From Leptodontidium sp. MPI-SDFR-AT-0119 (taxonomy: Eukaryota; Ascomycota; Leotiomycetes; Helotiales; Leptodontidiaceae), in contig JAHLEZ010000011.1 in assembly GCA_020726505.1 (NCBI GenBank), forward strand, positions 2,356,001-2,420,000: 64,000 nucleotides of DNA. Direction: 5' to 3'. Position numbers and translations under genes: made by a program. The notes beneath the pieces were generated by a model. That model saw nothing but the letters and a program-made list of their open reading frames with translations. It was not told where the DNA came from and made no database searches. Positions 24,977-37,404 of the stretch are shown one piece after another (positions within the stretch are counted from its first letter, which is position 1; the number at the start of each line of letters is the position of its first letter).

Positions 24977-27900
24977 TCAATGTTTTCTCTTCTTCTTCGG
25001 CTTGTCATCCTCCGACTCTCCCATTCCACTCTCTCTATCCTTACGCTTGGCCTTCTTCTCAAGTTCATCCCAGTCCTCGCCATCGGTCGCATCGTCTTCG
25101 CTTCCTTCGTCACTGGCTTCCGCACTGGCATTGCTATCGAAATCGCTATCCTCGTCACTCGATTCTTCAGAAGCAGCTAGCTCGCTATCACTCATTTCAA
25201 AGGCGCTCTCCTCGCTCTCTGGATCCTCATCTTCATCGTCTGTCTCCGTCTGGAGGAAAGACCAGCCACCATCGACAAAGAATTGATGGGTATCTGCCGT
25301 GACGGTCTTCATGATCGTAGGCCAGTTCAAATTTAGGGGACCTTCGGAGAAAGGAATATTGACGGAGTCAAGCCATTCTTTGACGTTCTCTAATGACTCC
25401 ACCGGGATGGTGTTGATGTGGTATGGGGCACGGTGGAAATCCTTGAAGACGAACACCATATCGAAGTTCTTGAGACCGAACTGAACACGCTCGAGATGGG
25501 CGATTTCGATATCCTCAAGAGTGACAACCATGAAAGGTGGCTCGGTAAGTTGAACCAAGCAATCTGTGGAGGGTTGACAGAAAACGCTTGAGCGGAATGG
25601 GACACCGTTGAAGCCTAGTTCACGGAATGGAACATCGACATCAACGTTCTCGTTCTTTCCTGCCTCTGCAATCTTCTCGGCAAAAGACTTAAAGTCTCGG
25701 TCAAGTTGAGTCCGGCGTCTTCGCTCTTCTTGTTCTTGTTCGAACTCCTCCTCGTCACCATATCTTCTTCGCTTGCGGTTTCCCGTCTCGTCGAACTGGA
25801 TGTCAGTAGCCTCGCGGTAGAATTGCACATCCTTGGTCTTCTTCTTTCCAATCAGGATTGGATCCTTGAGATGAACGTGAATGATGACAATCAACTCGTG
25901 CTGGCAAGGCTGGAAGAACAGATGCTTGACGTTGCTGAAGAGAATATCGACACGATGTTGAGTGTTGAGAGGTGATTGATATCGGAGACCATTTTGGTGG
26001 ATTTCAACCTTTCCAGGTACACGCTTACCATCCATAGCAGGTCGTATGAAGACGTTGTCCATCACAGGAGGTCGGCGATCTAGGAATGTTAGTTATAGCT
26101 AGCACATAGCATGGGCAGAACTTACTTCGGATTTCGATGAGCTTATCTTGCTCAACCACATCCTCCATCTCCTTCTTCTCTTGCTCCTTCTTGACGGCCT
26201 CCTTCTTCATGTTTCCGATCTGATTGGCAATATCTTGAAGACGGTCTCCATCATGAGATCTGAAGGTCAAACTTCTCACAAAGTGAGCTGAAGCGTCCTC
26301 AAATGGTTGATCATCCTTTCTACCAACACCTTGGCCAGGCGACAAGAAGTTGATCCGGAGGTATGAAAAGTCACCCTCGTCGCTCTTGCTCGCATTCTTG
26401 ATCGTTTGAATGTGGAATGGAACTGGGCGACCCATAATTGGGAGAACCACGGTTGCGTTCTTTTGGTCCACGAGGATAGCGAGATCTCGAACTCGAGGAG
26501 GAAACTGGTTGTCACGCTTGTACGACTCAAATCGCTTGAATTTCTTGACAGCCGTCGCGTTTGAATCTCCGGTTGCCTCTGCGAATCGTGCAAGACCCTC
26601 CTCTTGCTTCTTTCGGGAAAGCTCTTTCTGATGCTCTCGGCGTCTAGCCTCTGCACCCTCGTCTGTCTGCGTCGTCCGCTCTGCACGCAACTTCGTCTTG
26701 GTGATGTTTTTGGTTGCAACTGCTCCAACCGCAGAGTCTTTCTTCGATTTCTTGGGAGTTGGCGCAGGTTCCTCGTCGTCCTTGAAAAAGAAAGATGTAG
26801 CATCTAGATCCGACGGCGCATCTCCAGTGAAGACAACAGGGTCGGAGTTTGCTGATACACGGACTGTATCGGACAAAACCATCGAGTATGTCTTGCTCTT
26901 CTTGTCTTGCGGATTTGGATTCTCGATGTCGCTGAATCCAGTCGTGACGCAAAGAGTCATTCCATCCTTCAAGGATCTCGTATTCTTGCCATTCAGAACC
27001 AAAGTCGCATCGCGGGTCTCGATACCAATTCCAGCTCCGACGTTCTTCAGGAAATGCTTCTCGAGCTCGGGCTTCTTGCTTCTGACAAGAGCTACGGCCT
27101 TTGCATAAATCTCCTTGGTGTTCGCCCCATCTCGGACCTCCTTCATGACCAAACCATGAACTTGCAACAGGAGTTTGTAAACACCCTCCTGGGACTTGTT
27201 CGGGTCGACCAGGTATGTGCGGGCAATCAAGGAGCAGTATGACTTGTATCGAAGACCCATCGAGGCAATAATCACTCCCGCATGCAGAAGCTCATCATCC
27301 ACTTGGGCATTCATCTTCAAATCGAATTTTCCACCGCTTTGAATGATTGGTCCGTGTGTCCAGTCCAATTGTGAAGGATCGAAATCCGAAGGCATCTTCT
27401 GCTTGCTAGGAAGCTCGACCGTCTGCCAGAATTTGGTGTTATCAAGCTGTCCATCCACCTTGTTTGCCAGAGCGCTATGTTTGACTTTCTTCTCCTCGTC
27501 CAGGACGTTCGACATCTCCTCCACGAAGTATGGGTTCATGAGGGCAATGCAAGCTTTCGAGGCGTTGCGCATAGCACGCTGTGTAACATGTCAGCCCTTT
27601 TCACTGCCAAACCTTGCGATTTTCAACAAACCAATTCATTTTCGTCCTTCACAGCCAATGCGCCCGATGACAGAGCAGCGGAAATATCCACTTCCTCCAC
27701 ATCTTTCGAAATGGTGCCAAATGCCTTCTTCCATTCGTCGATGAAGGGTCCGACGGAGGTGTCTTTTGGGAGGATTCCGACTTTCTTCTACAGACCCATG
27801 CTCATTAGCTGCCTAGTTTCTAAAGCTTGAAATTGATGACTCACGCCTGCTGCCTTGATATGATTGTTGATATCGGTGAACAGCTTCTCGTTGTGCTCTG

Positions 27901-28342
27901 CGTCTTTACCACGGACCAAGATGTGTAAGGGAGTCTTTCCACCCTTCAAGGGCTCCAAATGCTTGGCTAGAGTAGTAGTCAGCTTCGGTGCAAGGTCGCA
28001 GACGAATTTGGGGGTGTATCAGACCTTTCTTCGCAGTTGTGACAACATACAGTCCATCCAAGGTGAATAGGAAGAGGGTAGCTGGGAATTCGTAACCAAG
28101 CAGCCAGAACTATCGCAAGCATCAGCAATCGATCCCAGAGCTGCTCCATGACCGGAAATACGTACGTGAATGGCATTGTTCTTCTGAAATTGCGCGGCAT
28201 CTTCAGTTTTGCCCATCAACACCAAGATCGAGGAGGCACCATTGAAGAGCGCGTCCCCAGCCCTCTTGTCAGCCTTCCATGCCGATACAAAGTGCGACAG
28301 ACGTTCTTGGAAGAGGTTCTTGTCGATTTTGATATCTGCCAT
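24977..28342 (-). CDS. spt16: FACT histone chaperone subunit Spt16
   Basis: Six exons (28342-28166, 28109-28025, 27966-27845, 27787-27632, 27578-26126, 26079-24977) encode about 1,031 residues. The N-terminal part is the inactive aminopeptidase-P-like lobe ([32 protein letters not shown]). The middle holds the pleckstrin-like domains ([38 protein letters not shown]). The C-terminus is a very acidic tail with runs of Asp, Glu and Ser, ending in a basic KPKKKRKH. The protein acts in the nucleus with Pob3 to loosen and rebuild nucleosomes in transcription and replication. Length and domain order match the family. Introns crowd the 5' end, as in many fungal genes. No defect seen. Confidence 0.96.
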
Positions 28343-29056
28343 GGTGGATGAGGTTCGGTGGTGATGGCAGAGGGTGGTGTTGAAGGGGGAAGAGAGATGA
28401 AGTCGGAGGGGAGGGACGCGATGGGTGTAAATTTCGCGCTGATTGAACTGCGGGCTGGGCGCCTGAAACTAACCTAGTTAGCGTGTTATTCCCAGCCAAG
28501 CCAAGTCAGACTTCTTCACTCAAGCTCGGCTCAAACCTGAACTCGGTTTTCAACTTTACTTGCCTCCTTAAGCTTATTTTGAAGTTATACTTTTCTTTTT
28601 GGGGGGAGTCTATTCCGAGATGGCTTCAATGTTGCCGATTCCTGCAAAAACTTTCTGGTCGAGATTTGACGCGTACTTGAGGGGGTTGAGATGCGAGATT
28701 CCAAGAGCTTTGATGAGTCTCTGGACCTGTAGTTGATTTCCGAGTGTTTGTTTCTTTTCCGTTTCGTTTCGTTTGTGTGCAAATCCTTCCTTTCAGTGCT
28801 TCTGGCGAAATTGGCGAAATTGAAAAGACCCTGTTGGCGGTACAATGGCGCAATGTCATTCACTTCGGACTGTTTCAGCATCATAAGCCTTTGCAGGTTT
28901 CCAATTGCGACTGGTCAGTACAGAGGGACCTGAACCTCACTTTCAAGACCAAACGAAAGCTCCTCGGATTGGCTTGATGTCTCCATCCAGCGTCATGACG
29001 CACAGTCTAGCTACAGGCGAAGATATATACTTTATGTTTATTGTCTGCCAGTGCCC
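28343..29056. promoter_or_regulatory. Upstream region of Spt16
   Basis: About 710 bases between the Spt16 start and the end of the next minus-strand gene. CT-rich blocks (on the coding strand) sit just before the ATG. No gene or repeat is recognised. Confidence 0.4.
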
Positions 29057-30595
29057 TCAGTTCGTTGTTCGGTCATTCAAGTGAAGCAGATCATAAACCC
29101 CTCTCCCAGCCTTTTCATCGAGCAATGGCATCCACATAATAGACTTCAATATCCCTTCCATATCTCTCCAACTTTTCACATTGCATCTGCTGGCATACAG
29201 CCGCAAAGATTTGATGAGCCAACCTTCATCCGTTGCTTTTAAGAAAGAGTTAGCTCCAATCACCAGAAACCACAACATCATCTGAGGCGGAGTCTCGTCT
29301 GCAGCCTCAAGTTCCAGAATGACTTTCCTGTAGTGAACAGGAAATTGGTGTCCAGCAAATTTGATGTCCTGCCATTGCAGAAAGACGTGGTAGGAATATG
29401 CTAGCAAGCCGAGCCGTAAGTTTTCGTCAAGTGAGCCAATGGCAAAACTCATGTGGATCAGACGATATAAAACAGAAGCCATAGTGTGATGGATGAGCTC
29501 TGGCTCAATGAATCGCGACGTTTGTGCCCCAAGATTGACCAACAAGCAAAACCTCCTCATCACTTTCCAAGCAGTTGCTAGGTCGGGGTTCAACATTTGG
29601 ATTAATTCATTGTTGCTTTGAGAAGCGGCAATTTTCTTGTCGTTTGAATCGCTTAGCAGCCTCTTTGGGTATTCTGCCATTTCTGGCGGCTGGAAGACGA
29701 ACATGGGATTCGATTCATGCAGTACTGCGATACTCAAATCACATCTTGGTGGGTCAGCCTTTCAAGCCAACTTGCGGATGTCCGTCCTCTCTCACCTCAT
29801 GATCTCGACGGCAAGTTTGGTGCCATCGAAAACTTTAAAGCCACCTCTCAAATCCACGATCTTGCGAAGACCTTCCATGTGCTGCCTTGATGTCTCGCAT
29901 TCGCCATCAAAGTGCGCAGTAGTGGCCAGCTTCAATACTATGCCGATCGTGGAATCAGATACCTGCTTTTCGTCATCTTTCTCCAACAGCCTCTGGCGGA
30001 GTAGTCTCAGTCCTTTTCGTAAATGCATCAAAGCCGCGGGGCTGAGGCTATCCGTCTGCCCACGTAGGATTCTGCTGAAGAACCCATCAATTGCGAATGC
30101 TGTTATATGGAGCGTAGCAGCGTCATAGACCAATGGATAGAATGTTCCTCTAGGGTCGGGCTGAAAGCCAATAGCTGCCATGAGAGGAAATATGACCTGC
30201 ATCGCGATTGGCGACACTGCGGTTGTCTCATCAGTCGGTGTCTCGAAGGGGAATACTTCAAACCTGGGTTGCCAACCTTTGGTCATCTTCAGAAGTAGCG
30301 ATGGCTCTACCTGGTCTGAAAACTCAATGAAAGATAAATCCGAGCCGACCCGGCCAGGAATTGCTGCCGCACATGTCTCGACTAAATCTCTCAGCTCAAC
30401 AGCAGCTGGCAGAGGCCGCCTCCCGGCAAGTGTTTGCGCGGGGATCTTCTTTTCCCTCTGCTTCTTTCCTCGCATCACATGACTTCTGATCAACTTCCTA
30501 GTGACCGGATCGACTTTTTCGATATTCGAAGATACGATGAAGTGCATTATAGGTAGTGGCCCAGGATGCTGTTTGGACTGCAGTGCCTCGTCCAT
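29057..30595 (-). CDS. Fungal_trans_2-type regulator-like protein (SHVM motif family)
   Basis: Two exons (30595-29796, 29744-29057) encode about 495 residues. No DNA-binding zinc cluster is present. An N-terminal basic motif, IRSHVMRGKKQREKK, is followed by a helical region with VSDSTIGIVLKLATTAHFDG and GLRKIVDLRGGF. These are landmarks of a fungal group related to the C-terminal half of Zn2Cys6 factors, often mislabelled 'tachykinin family'. It shares this N-terminal motif and the VSDSTI...RGG segment with the gene at 54160, so the two are paralogues. The likely role is transcription-related, but this is not shown. The start at 30595 is the first ATG in a frame with conserved content. Confidence 0.8.
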
Positions 30596-31006
30596 TCTAT
30601 CAAGGCCTTGAATTCCCTAACTACTGCCTTGATGCAGTCAGCTCCCCGGCGTGAAGAGGTTGTGGGCGAGTAATGTCCGAAGTTACTATTGGTCATCTTT
30701 CGCAATATCTGCGAGTTCTTACTGTGCTTGGGAATCAAGAGTATGGAGACGTGAAGTTTGCCATCTCACGATCGTGACTTCGCCGCAAACCAAACGCCAA
30801 GAAATTATTTGTATTCCATTTCGGGCGTAGCGGTCAGCAACCACAGGGGTAGATTAGCTTGCCCATTGGATGTACGAACCTCTGGCACTGTGCCATGCTC
30901 GTTGACCCAAAATACCTTTCTATAAGAAGGATGCTATGTCACCTCGGAAATATGGCACATTCAGTTCTCAATTCCACATCTTTTATTCAGAAAATTTTGG
31001 CGTTCA
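30596..31006. promoter_or_regulatory. Divergent promoter region
   Basis: About 410 bases between divergently transcribed genes. A TATAAG motif at 30921-30926 lies 86 bases before the SDR start at 31007 and is a plausible TATA element. Nothing comparable is seen for the minus-strand gene. Confidence 0.45.
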
Positions 31007-31976
31007 ATGGCTATCTCACGCAAATCGGTTTTGATAACTGGCTGCTCCGCTGGTGGCATTGGAGCAGGACTGGCAGAAGCATTTCATGAGAAAGGCTACC
31101 ACGTCTTTGCAACTCTACGAACTCCCTCCAAAATCCCAGAAACTCTCTCAAAGGCACCAAACGTCACTGTTCTGAATCTCGACGTTTTATCCGCATCTTC
31201 AATCGCCGCTGCCGTCGACGCCGTCACGAAAGAAACAGGCGGGAAACTCGATATCCTCCTCAACAACAGCGGGTCTGGAATATCTGCGCCAGGACTAGAT
31301 ACATCAATAGAAGCAGCCAAGAAGATATTCGATGTTAACTTCTTCGCGCCAATGGCTATACTGCAGGCGTTTGCTCCACTTCTCATTAAAGCCAACGGTT
31401 GTCTTGTGAACAACAGTTCCGCAAACTGTGTAGTACACATGCCATTCTTGAGTCAGTAAATACCTCCGATTTCGAACCCACATGAATTCTGTTGACAAAT
31501 CAGGCGCATACAACGCCTCGAAGGCGGCCCTCACCACAGCCGGTGAGACGTGGCGGCTCGAACTCCAACCGTTGGGCGTTCGGACCATCACTCTCGTTAC
31601 GATGGGTGTCAAGAGTAACTCCGACAGCAAGCCCGATCACATTGATGTACCAGAAGCTTCTTACTACTTTCCAATCCGATCTTTGGTCCATGGTGTTCTT
31701 GACGGCCATCTCAAGGCTGGTGGGATCACAACGAGAGAATACGCGACCCAGGTCGTGCGAGCGGTCGAGAAGGGTAGTACTGGGATGGTGTGGGTTGGAG
31801 GGAATGCGTCTCTGGTGAGATGGGCCTGGTTCTTGTCACCTCAATTTGTCAAGGTTTGTCTTCCTATCTGGAGTTTAACTTGTTGATATTTATTTGAAGT
31901 GCAGGATATGATTGTGCAGAATCTTGTTCCCGTTGGAGCTGAGATGGCCAAGGTATCGCAGGGACGAAAGGCTTGA
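31007..31976 (+). CDS. Short-chain dehydrogenase/reductase (Ayr1-like)
   Basis: Three exons (31007-31451, 31504-31853, 31905-31976) encode about 288 residues. The cofactor motif TGCSAGGIG lies near residue 11, NNSGSG near residue 89, and the catalytic YNASK follows the first splice junction (SAYNASKAALTT). The pattern resembles 1-acyldihydroxyacetone-phosphate reductase and its fungal relatives, which use NADPH. The substrate is not certain. The short last exon (DMIVQNLVPVG...) is hydrophobic and could anchor the protein to membrane. All intron joins preserve frame. Confidence 0.9.
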
Positions 31977-32152
31977 GATTTTGACGCCCCAGATATACAG
32001 AACTTGAGCACCGTGACGAGGCGAGGTCTGGCTAGAGGAAAAGATATTTGTGAAGGCAATGTGCGAGTTAAGCCCCGGGCAACTCCTCTTCTCAGTCACC
32101 CATGGTGTCTTGCAATCTGTGAATATGTATAAATGAAAATATCCATCATCCT

Positions 32153-33044
32153 TCAAGCAACAAGATCTGCACAGTTCCCACTACTTGGAACAGCACTGGC
32201 ACCCAAATCCTCGAAGGAACCCGTGACATTGCTCACACTCAATCCTTCCAAGCCAGCGAGCCAAGCAGCTGCCATCTTCCGATACCCAGCTGCAATAGGA
32301 TGAATGCCATCAATAAGTTGATCCGCTGAGACTTGGCTACTCATATCCACCACAGCCACGTTTTTCCCAGCTGCAACTCTCGTCGCCACGATAGCGGGAA
32401 TGGCAGCGTTGTAAGTGTCAACCAATGTATTGAATTCTGTATACCCCTCGCCGAGCTTGATGATCTGGGCAACTAGTACCGATGCACCTGTAGCCGCAAT
32501 CACTTTATCAATCAACGTCCCCAGTCTCTCGGGTGCCGTGGCTACATTAACCGAGTGCAGAATGTCATTGGAACCAGCATGCAAAAGCACCAAGTTTGGA
32601 GGCGGAGTTTGAGTCAAGATCCACGAGGCTGAGACGCCGATTTGATCGATAGTCTGACCGACATACCCATCAACTGCGTTATTTGCCCAGTCACCACTGG
32701 TGGTTGTGCCGATGTACGTTGCGGCCACGCCGGACGTGGAGAGCGAGCATTGAAGAAATTTCCGGTACGAGTTGGATGGGTTTTCGTTGAAGCCGTAGGT
32801 TATACTGTCTCCGAGGGCGAGCAAACGGAGGGCTGTTGAAGTTCCAATGAACCTGGAATTTACCGATCTTGACAGAATTCCAGCAGCCGATGCAGTGACA
32901 TCAAGCCCTTCTTCATTATCGTAAGTAGGCAAAGCAGCTTGATTCCATTAGTGTCATCCTCAGTTTCTCCTAGACACACACACCAGCTGAACTCGAGAGG
33001 AGACCGCTCGCCAACAAGCCTATGCAGAACAATGAGTAAAACAT
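32153..33044 (-). CDS. Secreted SGNH/GDSL-type esterase
   Basis: Two exons (33044-32984, 32937-32153) encode about 281 residues. Exon 1 is almost exactly the signal peptide (MFYSLFCIGLLASGLLSSSA). The catalytic blocks of the SGNH family are present: ALGDSITYG with the nucleophile Ser, the Gly of block II, HAGSND in block III, and DGIHP with the catalytic Asp and His near the C-terminus. Such enzymes hydrolyse acetyl or other esters on polysaccharides or lipids outside the cell. The substrate cannot be told. The intron is short (46 nt). It converges with the SDR gene. Confidence 0.9.
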
Positions 33045-34103
33045 GCTGAGAAGTGAATGCTAACTTCGGCAATGCAAGCCAGTAGATTTGAGATGAGGTA
33101 TATGTAGTAAAGAAAGAAATGTTCTCTCATACTGGCTGGGCATCGCACTTTACAAATAGACGTTGAGCTTCTCCCAAGTGCCGAAAAGGTAAATTAGACG
33201 TAATGGCGGGGGTCAAATGAATACAGTGATGCTAGAAACCCGATGGTTTTTCCACCAAACACTTCGCCTAACCCTTGCCAACAAGGATATGTCGGACGAG
33301 AGGGTTTCAAGGTCTCAAGGCCACGCAAAGGAAAGGAGGGGTAGATCGCGACGTGGTCCAAGAGCCAGCAACGAATAGAGTGTTCGGGAAAACGATAATT
33401 ATGTGGCAGCCCTATTGGAAATAAAGGAGTCGATCAAACTCCTGAAATTTTCGTGCTCGCATGTAATTTAATGATGAGCATCTTGAACTAGGAAGACGTG
33501 GGTGGATCGAAAGGCAGATTTGAGATCCTGACAGTCATTTGCCGTGTCTTTAATACACCAAGTTATTGAATCGCAAGGACCTGTAAATAGGGGTATGTTG
33601 ACTTTTAAGCGACACAAGCGAGTTCATGCCAGCTTCATTTTGATGAGGCCACTTTCGAACTCTGCGGCACTCACGCTGTGAGGCTTCAACCAGCAGCATG
33701 TAAGAATGAATCTCCGGTGTTAAACATCCCAATTTTAGGCAGTTCGTGGCTAAACCTTCAGTGCTGGCAACTGGACTGGCTATATCCAAACCTGCTGCAG
33801 TCTAGTCGTCCGAACCCACCATGAAACCGAGTCGAACCTTGGGTATACATAGATATAGCTATGAAGGATTTGAATATTCGACTCGGAATATTAAGCACTC
33901 ATCGGGGTAAATCTTAGCGAAAGGTTGGTTCGTCTCGGGTGCCCCACATGTTGATGCGCCTCCCCAATTTCTCCGCAATCTCCTCATGACAACGAAGCAA
34001 CAACAGTCTCGAATTCAACTCTTCCGCACAAACGGAAGAGCAATTCAAGTACTACCCCGAAACCCCCGTCAATAAACGGAGTTTATCCAGACATTTAATC
34101 AAA
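33045..34103. other. Divergent intergenic region, no gene seen
   Basis: About 1,060 bases between the esterase and reductase starts. It must hold both promoters. Short frames only, with no recognised motif or repeat. Confidence 0.4.
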
Positions 34104-35346
34104 ATGTCTCGAGTTCTATTGACAGGTTACATCTCGCTCTACCCATCCCATGATTGGTGGATTAACTAACGTTATTGGCAGGTGGGAGTGGCTTCATTGC
34201 GTCGCAAATGATCGGCATACTGCTAGATCATGGACATTCAGTTGTGACGACAGTGAGATCTCAATCAAAGGTTCTGAAGCTTCAGAGTCTGTATCCAAAT
34301 ATCCCGACCTCGAAACTCGACTTTGTGATTGTTGAAGATGTTGGGAAGGAGGGAGCTTTTGATCGTGCCGTGGTCTCCGAGCATCCATTCGAGGTCGTAA
34401 TTCACACAGCATCTCCTGTAGGTGATGGAATTCCACCATCAAATCTTCGAAGACTAATGTCGTGGGTTAGTTCTACTTCAACGTCAAGGACATCAAAGCT
34501 GAACTTCTGGACCCTGCTCTTCACGGCACAACCAGTAAATACATCCGATATTCTGAGACGACGTGCACTAATTTGTGATTAGGTATATTGAAAGCAATTA
34601 AAGAGTTTGCACCTACTGTGAAGAAGGTAGTCATCACATCGTCAATTGCATCCGTTGTAGACAGCATCAAGCCAAATGACCCAAAACAAGTTTATTCCGA
34701 GGCGGATTGGAATCCCGTAAGCTACGAGGCAGCTTTGAAAGATGTCCGAAACGGCTATCGAGGTCTGTCCAATACCTTCATCTTGACATGAAATCAACGT
34801 TAGCTCACTAATCATTTCCTAGGCAGCAAAGTCTTCGCAGAGAAAGCAGCATGGAAATTCATCGAGGACGAGAATCCTAACTTCACACTCGCTACTATCT
34901 GTCCACCTCTCGTGGTAGGCCCGATAACCAGCTGCATTGACGACATCTCAAAGCTTAATACCTCCAATCTCCGCTTCCTCGAATTCATCACTGGCAAATA
35001 CAAAGGTCCCGTCATCCCCGAGACAGGAAACTATCTCTGGGCAGACGTCCGCGATGTCGCACTTGCTCACGTGCGCGCGTTCGAGGTTGATGAAGCCGCT
35101 GGAAAGCGTTTCTTCACTGTCGCGAGCCACTTTTGTAACAAGGAGATCGTCGATATTCTCCGCAAGAACTTCCCCGAGTTTGAAGATAAACTGCCAGACA
35201 AGGAGGCCAGCGGTGGCAGGTACCCCAAGGAAGGACCGTATGGGTTCAGTAACGAGAACAGTACGAAGATTCTGGGCATTAAGTTCATGGGTTTCGAAAA
35301 GAGTGTCGTTGATCTTGTCAAATCGCTTCAGGTAATTAGTGTGTAG
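34104..35346 (+). CDS. NAD(P)-dependent reductase of the Gre2/cinnamoyl-CoA-reductase type (extended SDR)
   Basis: Five exons (34104-34125, 34182-34417, 34471-34534, 34583-34762, 34823-35346) encode about 341 residues. The very small first exon encodes MSRVLLTG, and the cofactor loop is completed across the intron as TGGSGFIASQM. Further landmarks are VVIHTASPFYFNV, VVITSSIASV and the active-site YRGSK, joined over intron 4. Members reduce aldehydes or ketones such as methylglyoxal or phenolic intermediates with NADPH. The exact substrate is unknown. All joins are needed to restore these motifs, which supports the model. Confidence 0.9.
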
Positions 35347-35502
35347 ATCAGAGAAGAGAGTCTTAGACGGAGGACTGAAACAGGGCGACATGCAAGATAA
35401 TAGTTTATTCTCTAGCTCAATTCTGGGGTTTAATTTCTTTCTGGTTCTCCGGTTTCCGTTCAGATTGAACTATAACAGCCTGTTGAACCATCCCTCCCCT
35501 CA

Positions 35503-37404
35503 TTATGTTTTGCCTTTGGCGAACTTCATGACATGAGTGCCATCGGCAAGCACTATCTTCTCACGCTTCAAAGGATAGTTCCCCAATCTCGGTAGGACAT
35601 GCACCAGAACGACGTAATAGACGAGCCCTGAAACGATGACACCAATTCCCATAAGAGGGTACGCCCAATATGGCTGACTTGTATCTCCTTTACCTCCAGG
35701 ATGCCTTAGAAAGGGAGCGACGAGTAGAAACGACTGCCCGACTACGAAGAACACCGCGACGGGCAGGAACACCCGGAATGGACTCTCAGCGAAAGGTTTT
35801 TTCCAGCGGAGAAGAAAAAGACCAATGGCAACAGAGAAGAATACAATCGTTCGTGGGTACCCTTCGACGTTGATGATGAAGTTGTATGCATCTCCGAATG
35901 GGATGGCAGTGATCATAATGATGCTGGGTATGAAATGGAGGAAGAGACCACCGATTGGAGCTCCCATTGGCCACGTGCTGGCTAGAAACTTGAGAAAGGC
36001 AGAATCCATTCCTTTGCAATCTCTTGGTTTACTCTTGAGTGAGCGTATGTCACCGTCATGCTGGATCAAATTAGCAAATCTTTCGGGTGGGTTGAAATGG
36101 ATGTCACTTACACATTTCCCAGTGCAGATAAACCAACGAACACACTCGAGAAATTGTCAGCAAAAACACCTCGAAAATGAAATTTAAATATAGGGGAGGT
36201 AACTTAGTACTCTGGAAGCTGTTTTACCAAAGACCTTCATCATGAAGAATGATGCCACAGTTACCCCACTTGCAGAGACTTCGGCAGGTGTGGCGGCAGT
36301 ATAGTATGAGATATTGGCAAAAATGTACAGCAAGCCGCATATCGTCACTGCCAAAGGCCCGCAATATTTAGAGTTCGAACCGGATTCTTGACTTCGTTCA
36401 AGATATATGCTGTGTTAGACCAACTGCGAAAGGGGGTATTAGCGAGCCCCTCGGGGAGTGCAATTGAGCCATTGAGACGATCGACTTACCCTGCGAAAGA
36501 ACTCAAGACTTTGTATAATGCCGTGGCGTATGGATTACTCGTTCTTGCAGAACCTTCGAACGCATTTCTGAAACTCGCGTGGGGATCTTTGACACGAGTA
36601 CCACCAGCCAGGACGACCCATCTGGTGATGACGATGAAGACCACGATCCCGATCTTTATGACACCAATCACATTCATGACTTTTACTCCCAATTTTGGAG
36701 TCAAGCCATGCATAAGAGCCACGAATACCATTGCCGCACCAGCAATACCCCGCGATGTATGTTCAGAAACCTTTGTGTCTGCCGCGAGGATCACGTTGGA
36801 TGCGAATGTTATACATCCGGTTCCTACAAGAGAAATTAGCAAGGCTAACAAGTATCGACGAGACCAAGTACCTGAGAACCCAAGAAGTACGGACTGAATC
36901 GCAAAGAGAATACTGATTATGTGCCTTGGCCGGCGGTACGAAGCTTCGAGGTAAACCTTCTCGCCTCTACTTCGAGGAATCATGCATCCAAGCTCAAGCC
37001 AGACAAAGAGTCCTGCCATTGATATGGCGAACCCGGTGACCCACATAAACATGGCAGCTCCAACACTGCCAGTAATCTTTGTGATAATGGATCGAGTAGA
37101 GAATATTCCCGAGCCGATTATGCGTCCAATGCTGAAGGTGTCAGTTATTTGGGAAGGCTTCCGGAAGATGACAGAGCAAGGGGCTTACATCAGGAGAGTA
37201 GTGGAAAATACACCAAGATGACGGCCCACCAGCAGTGTCTTCCTCAAAAGTAAGCTCTCCTGCTTCAATCGAATTGTTCTTCTCTTTCTCATCAGAAGTA
37301 AATGTCCCCCTAGTAACTGCTCTTTGGATCCCCGAATTTTGAGTCTTGAGATCGGACATGGCCACATTCTCATCTGTATGAGATGGTTCAATTGCCGGAG
37401 ACAT
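35503..37404 (-). pseudogene. Methionine-permease-like (Mup1-type) amino acid transporter, three frameshifts
   Basis: Read on the minus strand, the gene follows a known fungal high-affinity methionine permease layout. The N-terminus (from 37404) is acidic and ends EEDTAGG. Then come RHLGVFSTTLL, IIGRIIGSGIFSTRSII, helices to YRRPRHIISILFAIQ, the NEVKNPVRTL motif, TVTYAHSRVNQEIAKE and LASTWPMGAPIGG. Introns fit at 37132-37188, 36824-36871, 36424-36489, 36170-36227 and 36061-36111. Three frame breaks remain that no intron explains: near 37223-37230 (between AGG and RHLG), near 36358-36362 (between TLNIA and PLAVT, one base missing) and near 35991 (between ILPF and FLAST, one base missing). Otherwise no residue stretch is lost, so the decay is recent or these are assembly errors. 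The product would be non-functional as read. Confidence 0.82.

Noticed and set aside
29057..30595. Zn2Cys6 cluster in the regulator-like protein
   Set aside because: No Cys pattern of the required spacing occurs; the protein is assigned only by its helical domain and SHVM motif.
35503..36069. Separate short gene formed by the last permease frame
   Set aside because: It begins inside the permease sequence just after a frameshift and matches the permease C-terminus; part of the pseudogene.
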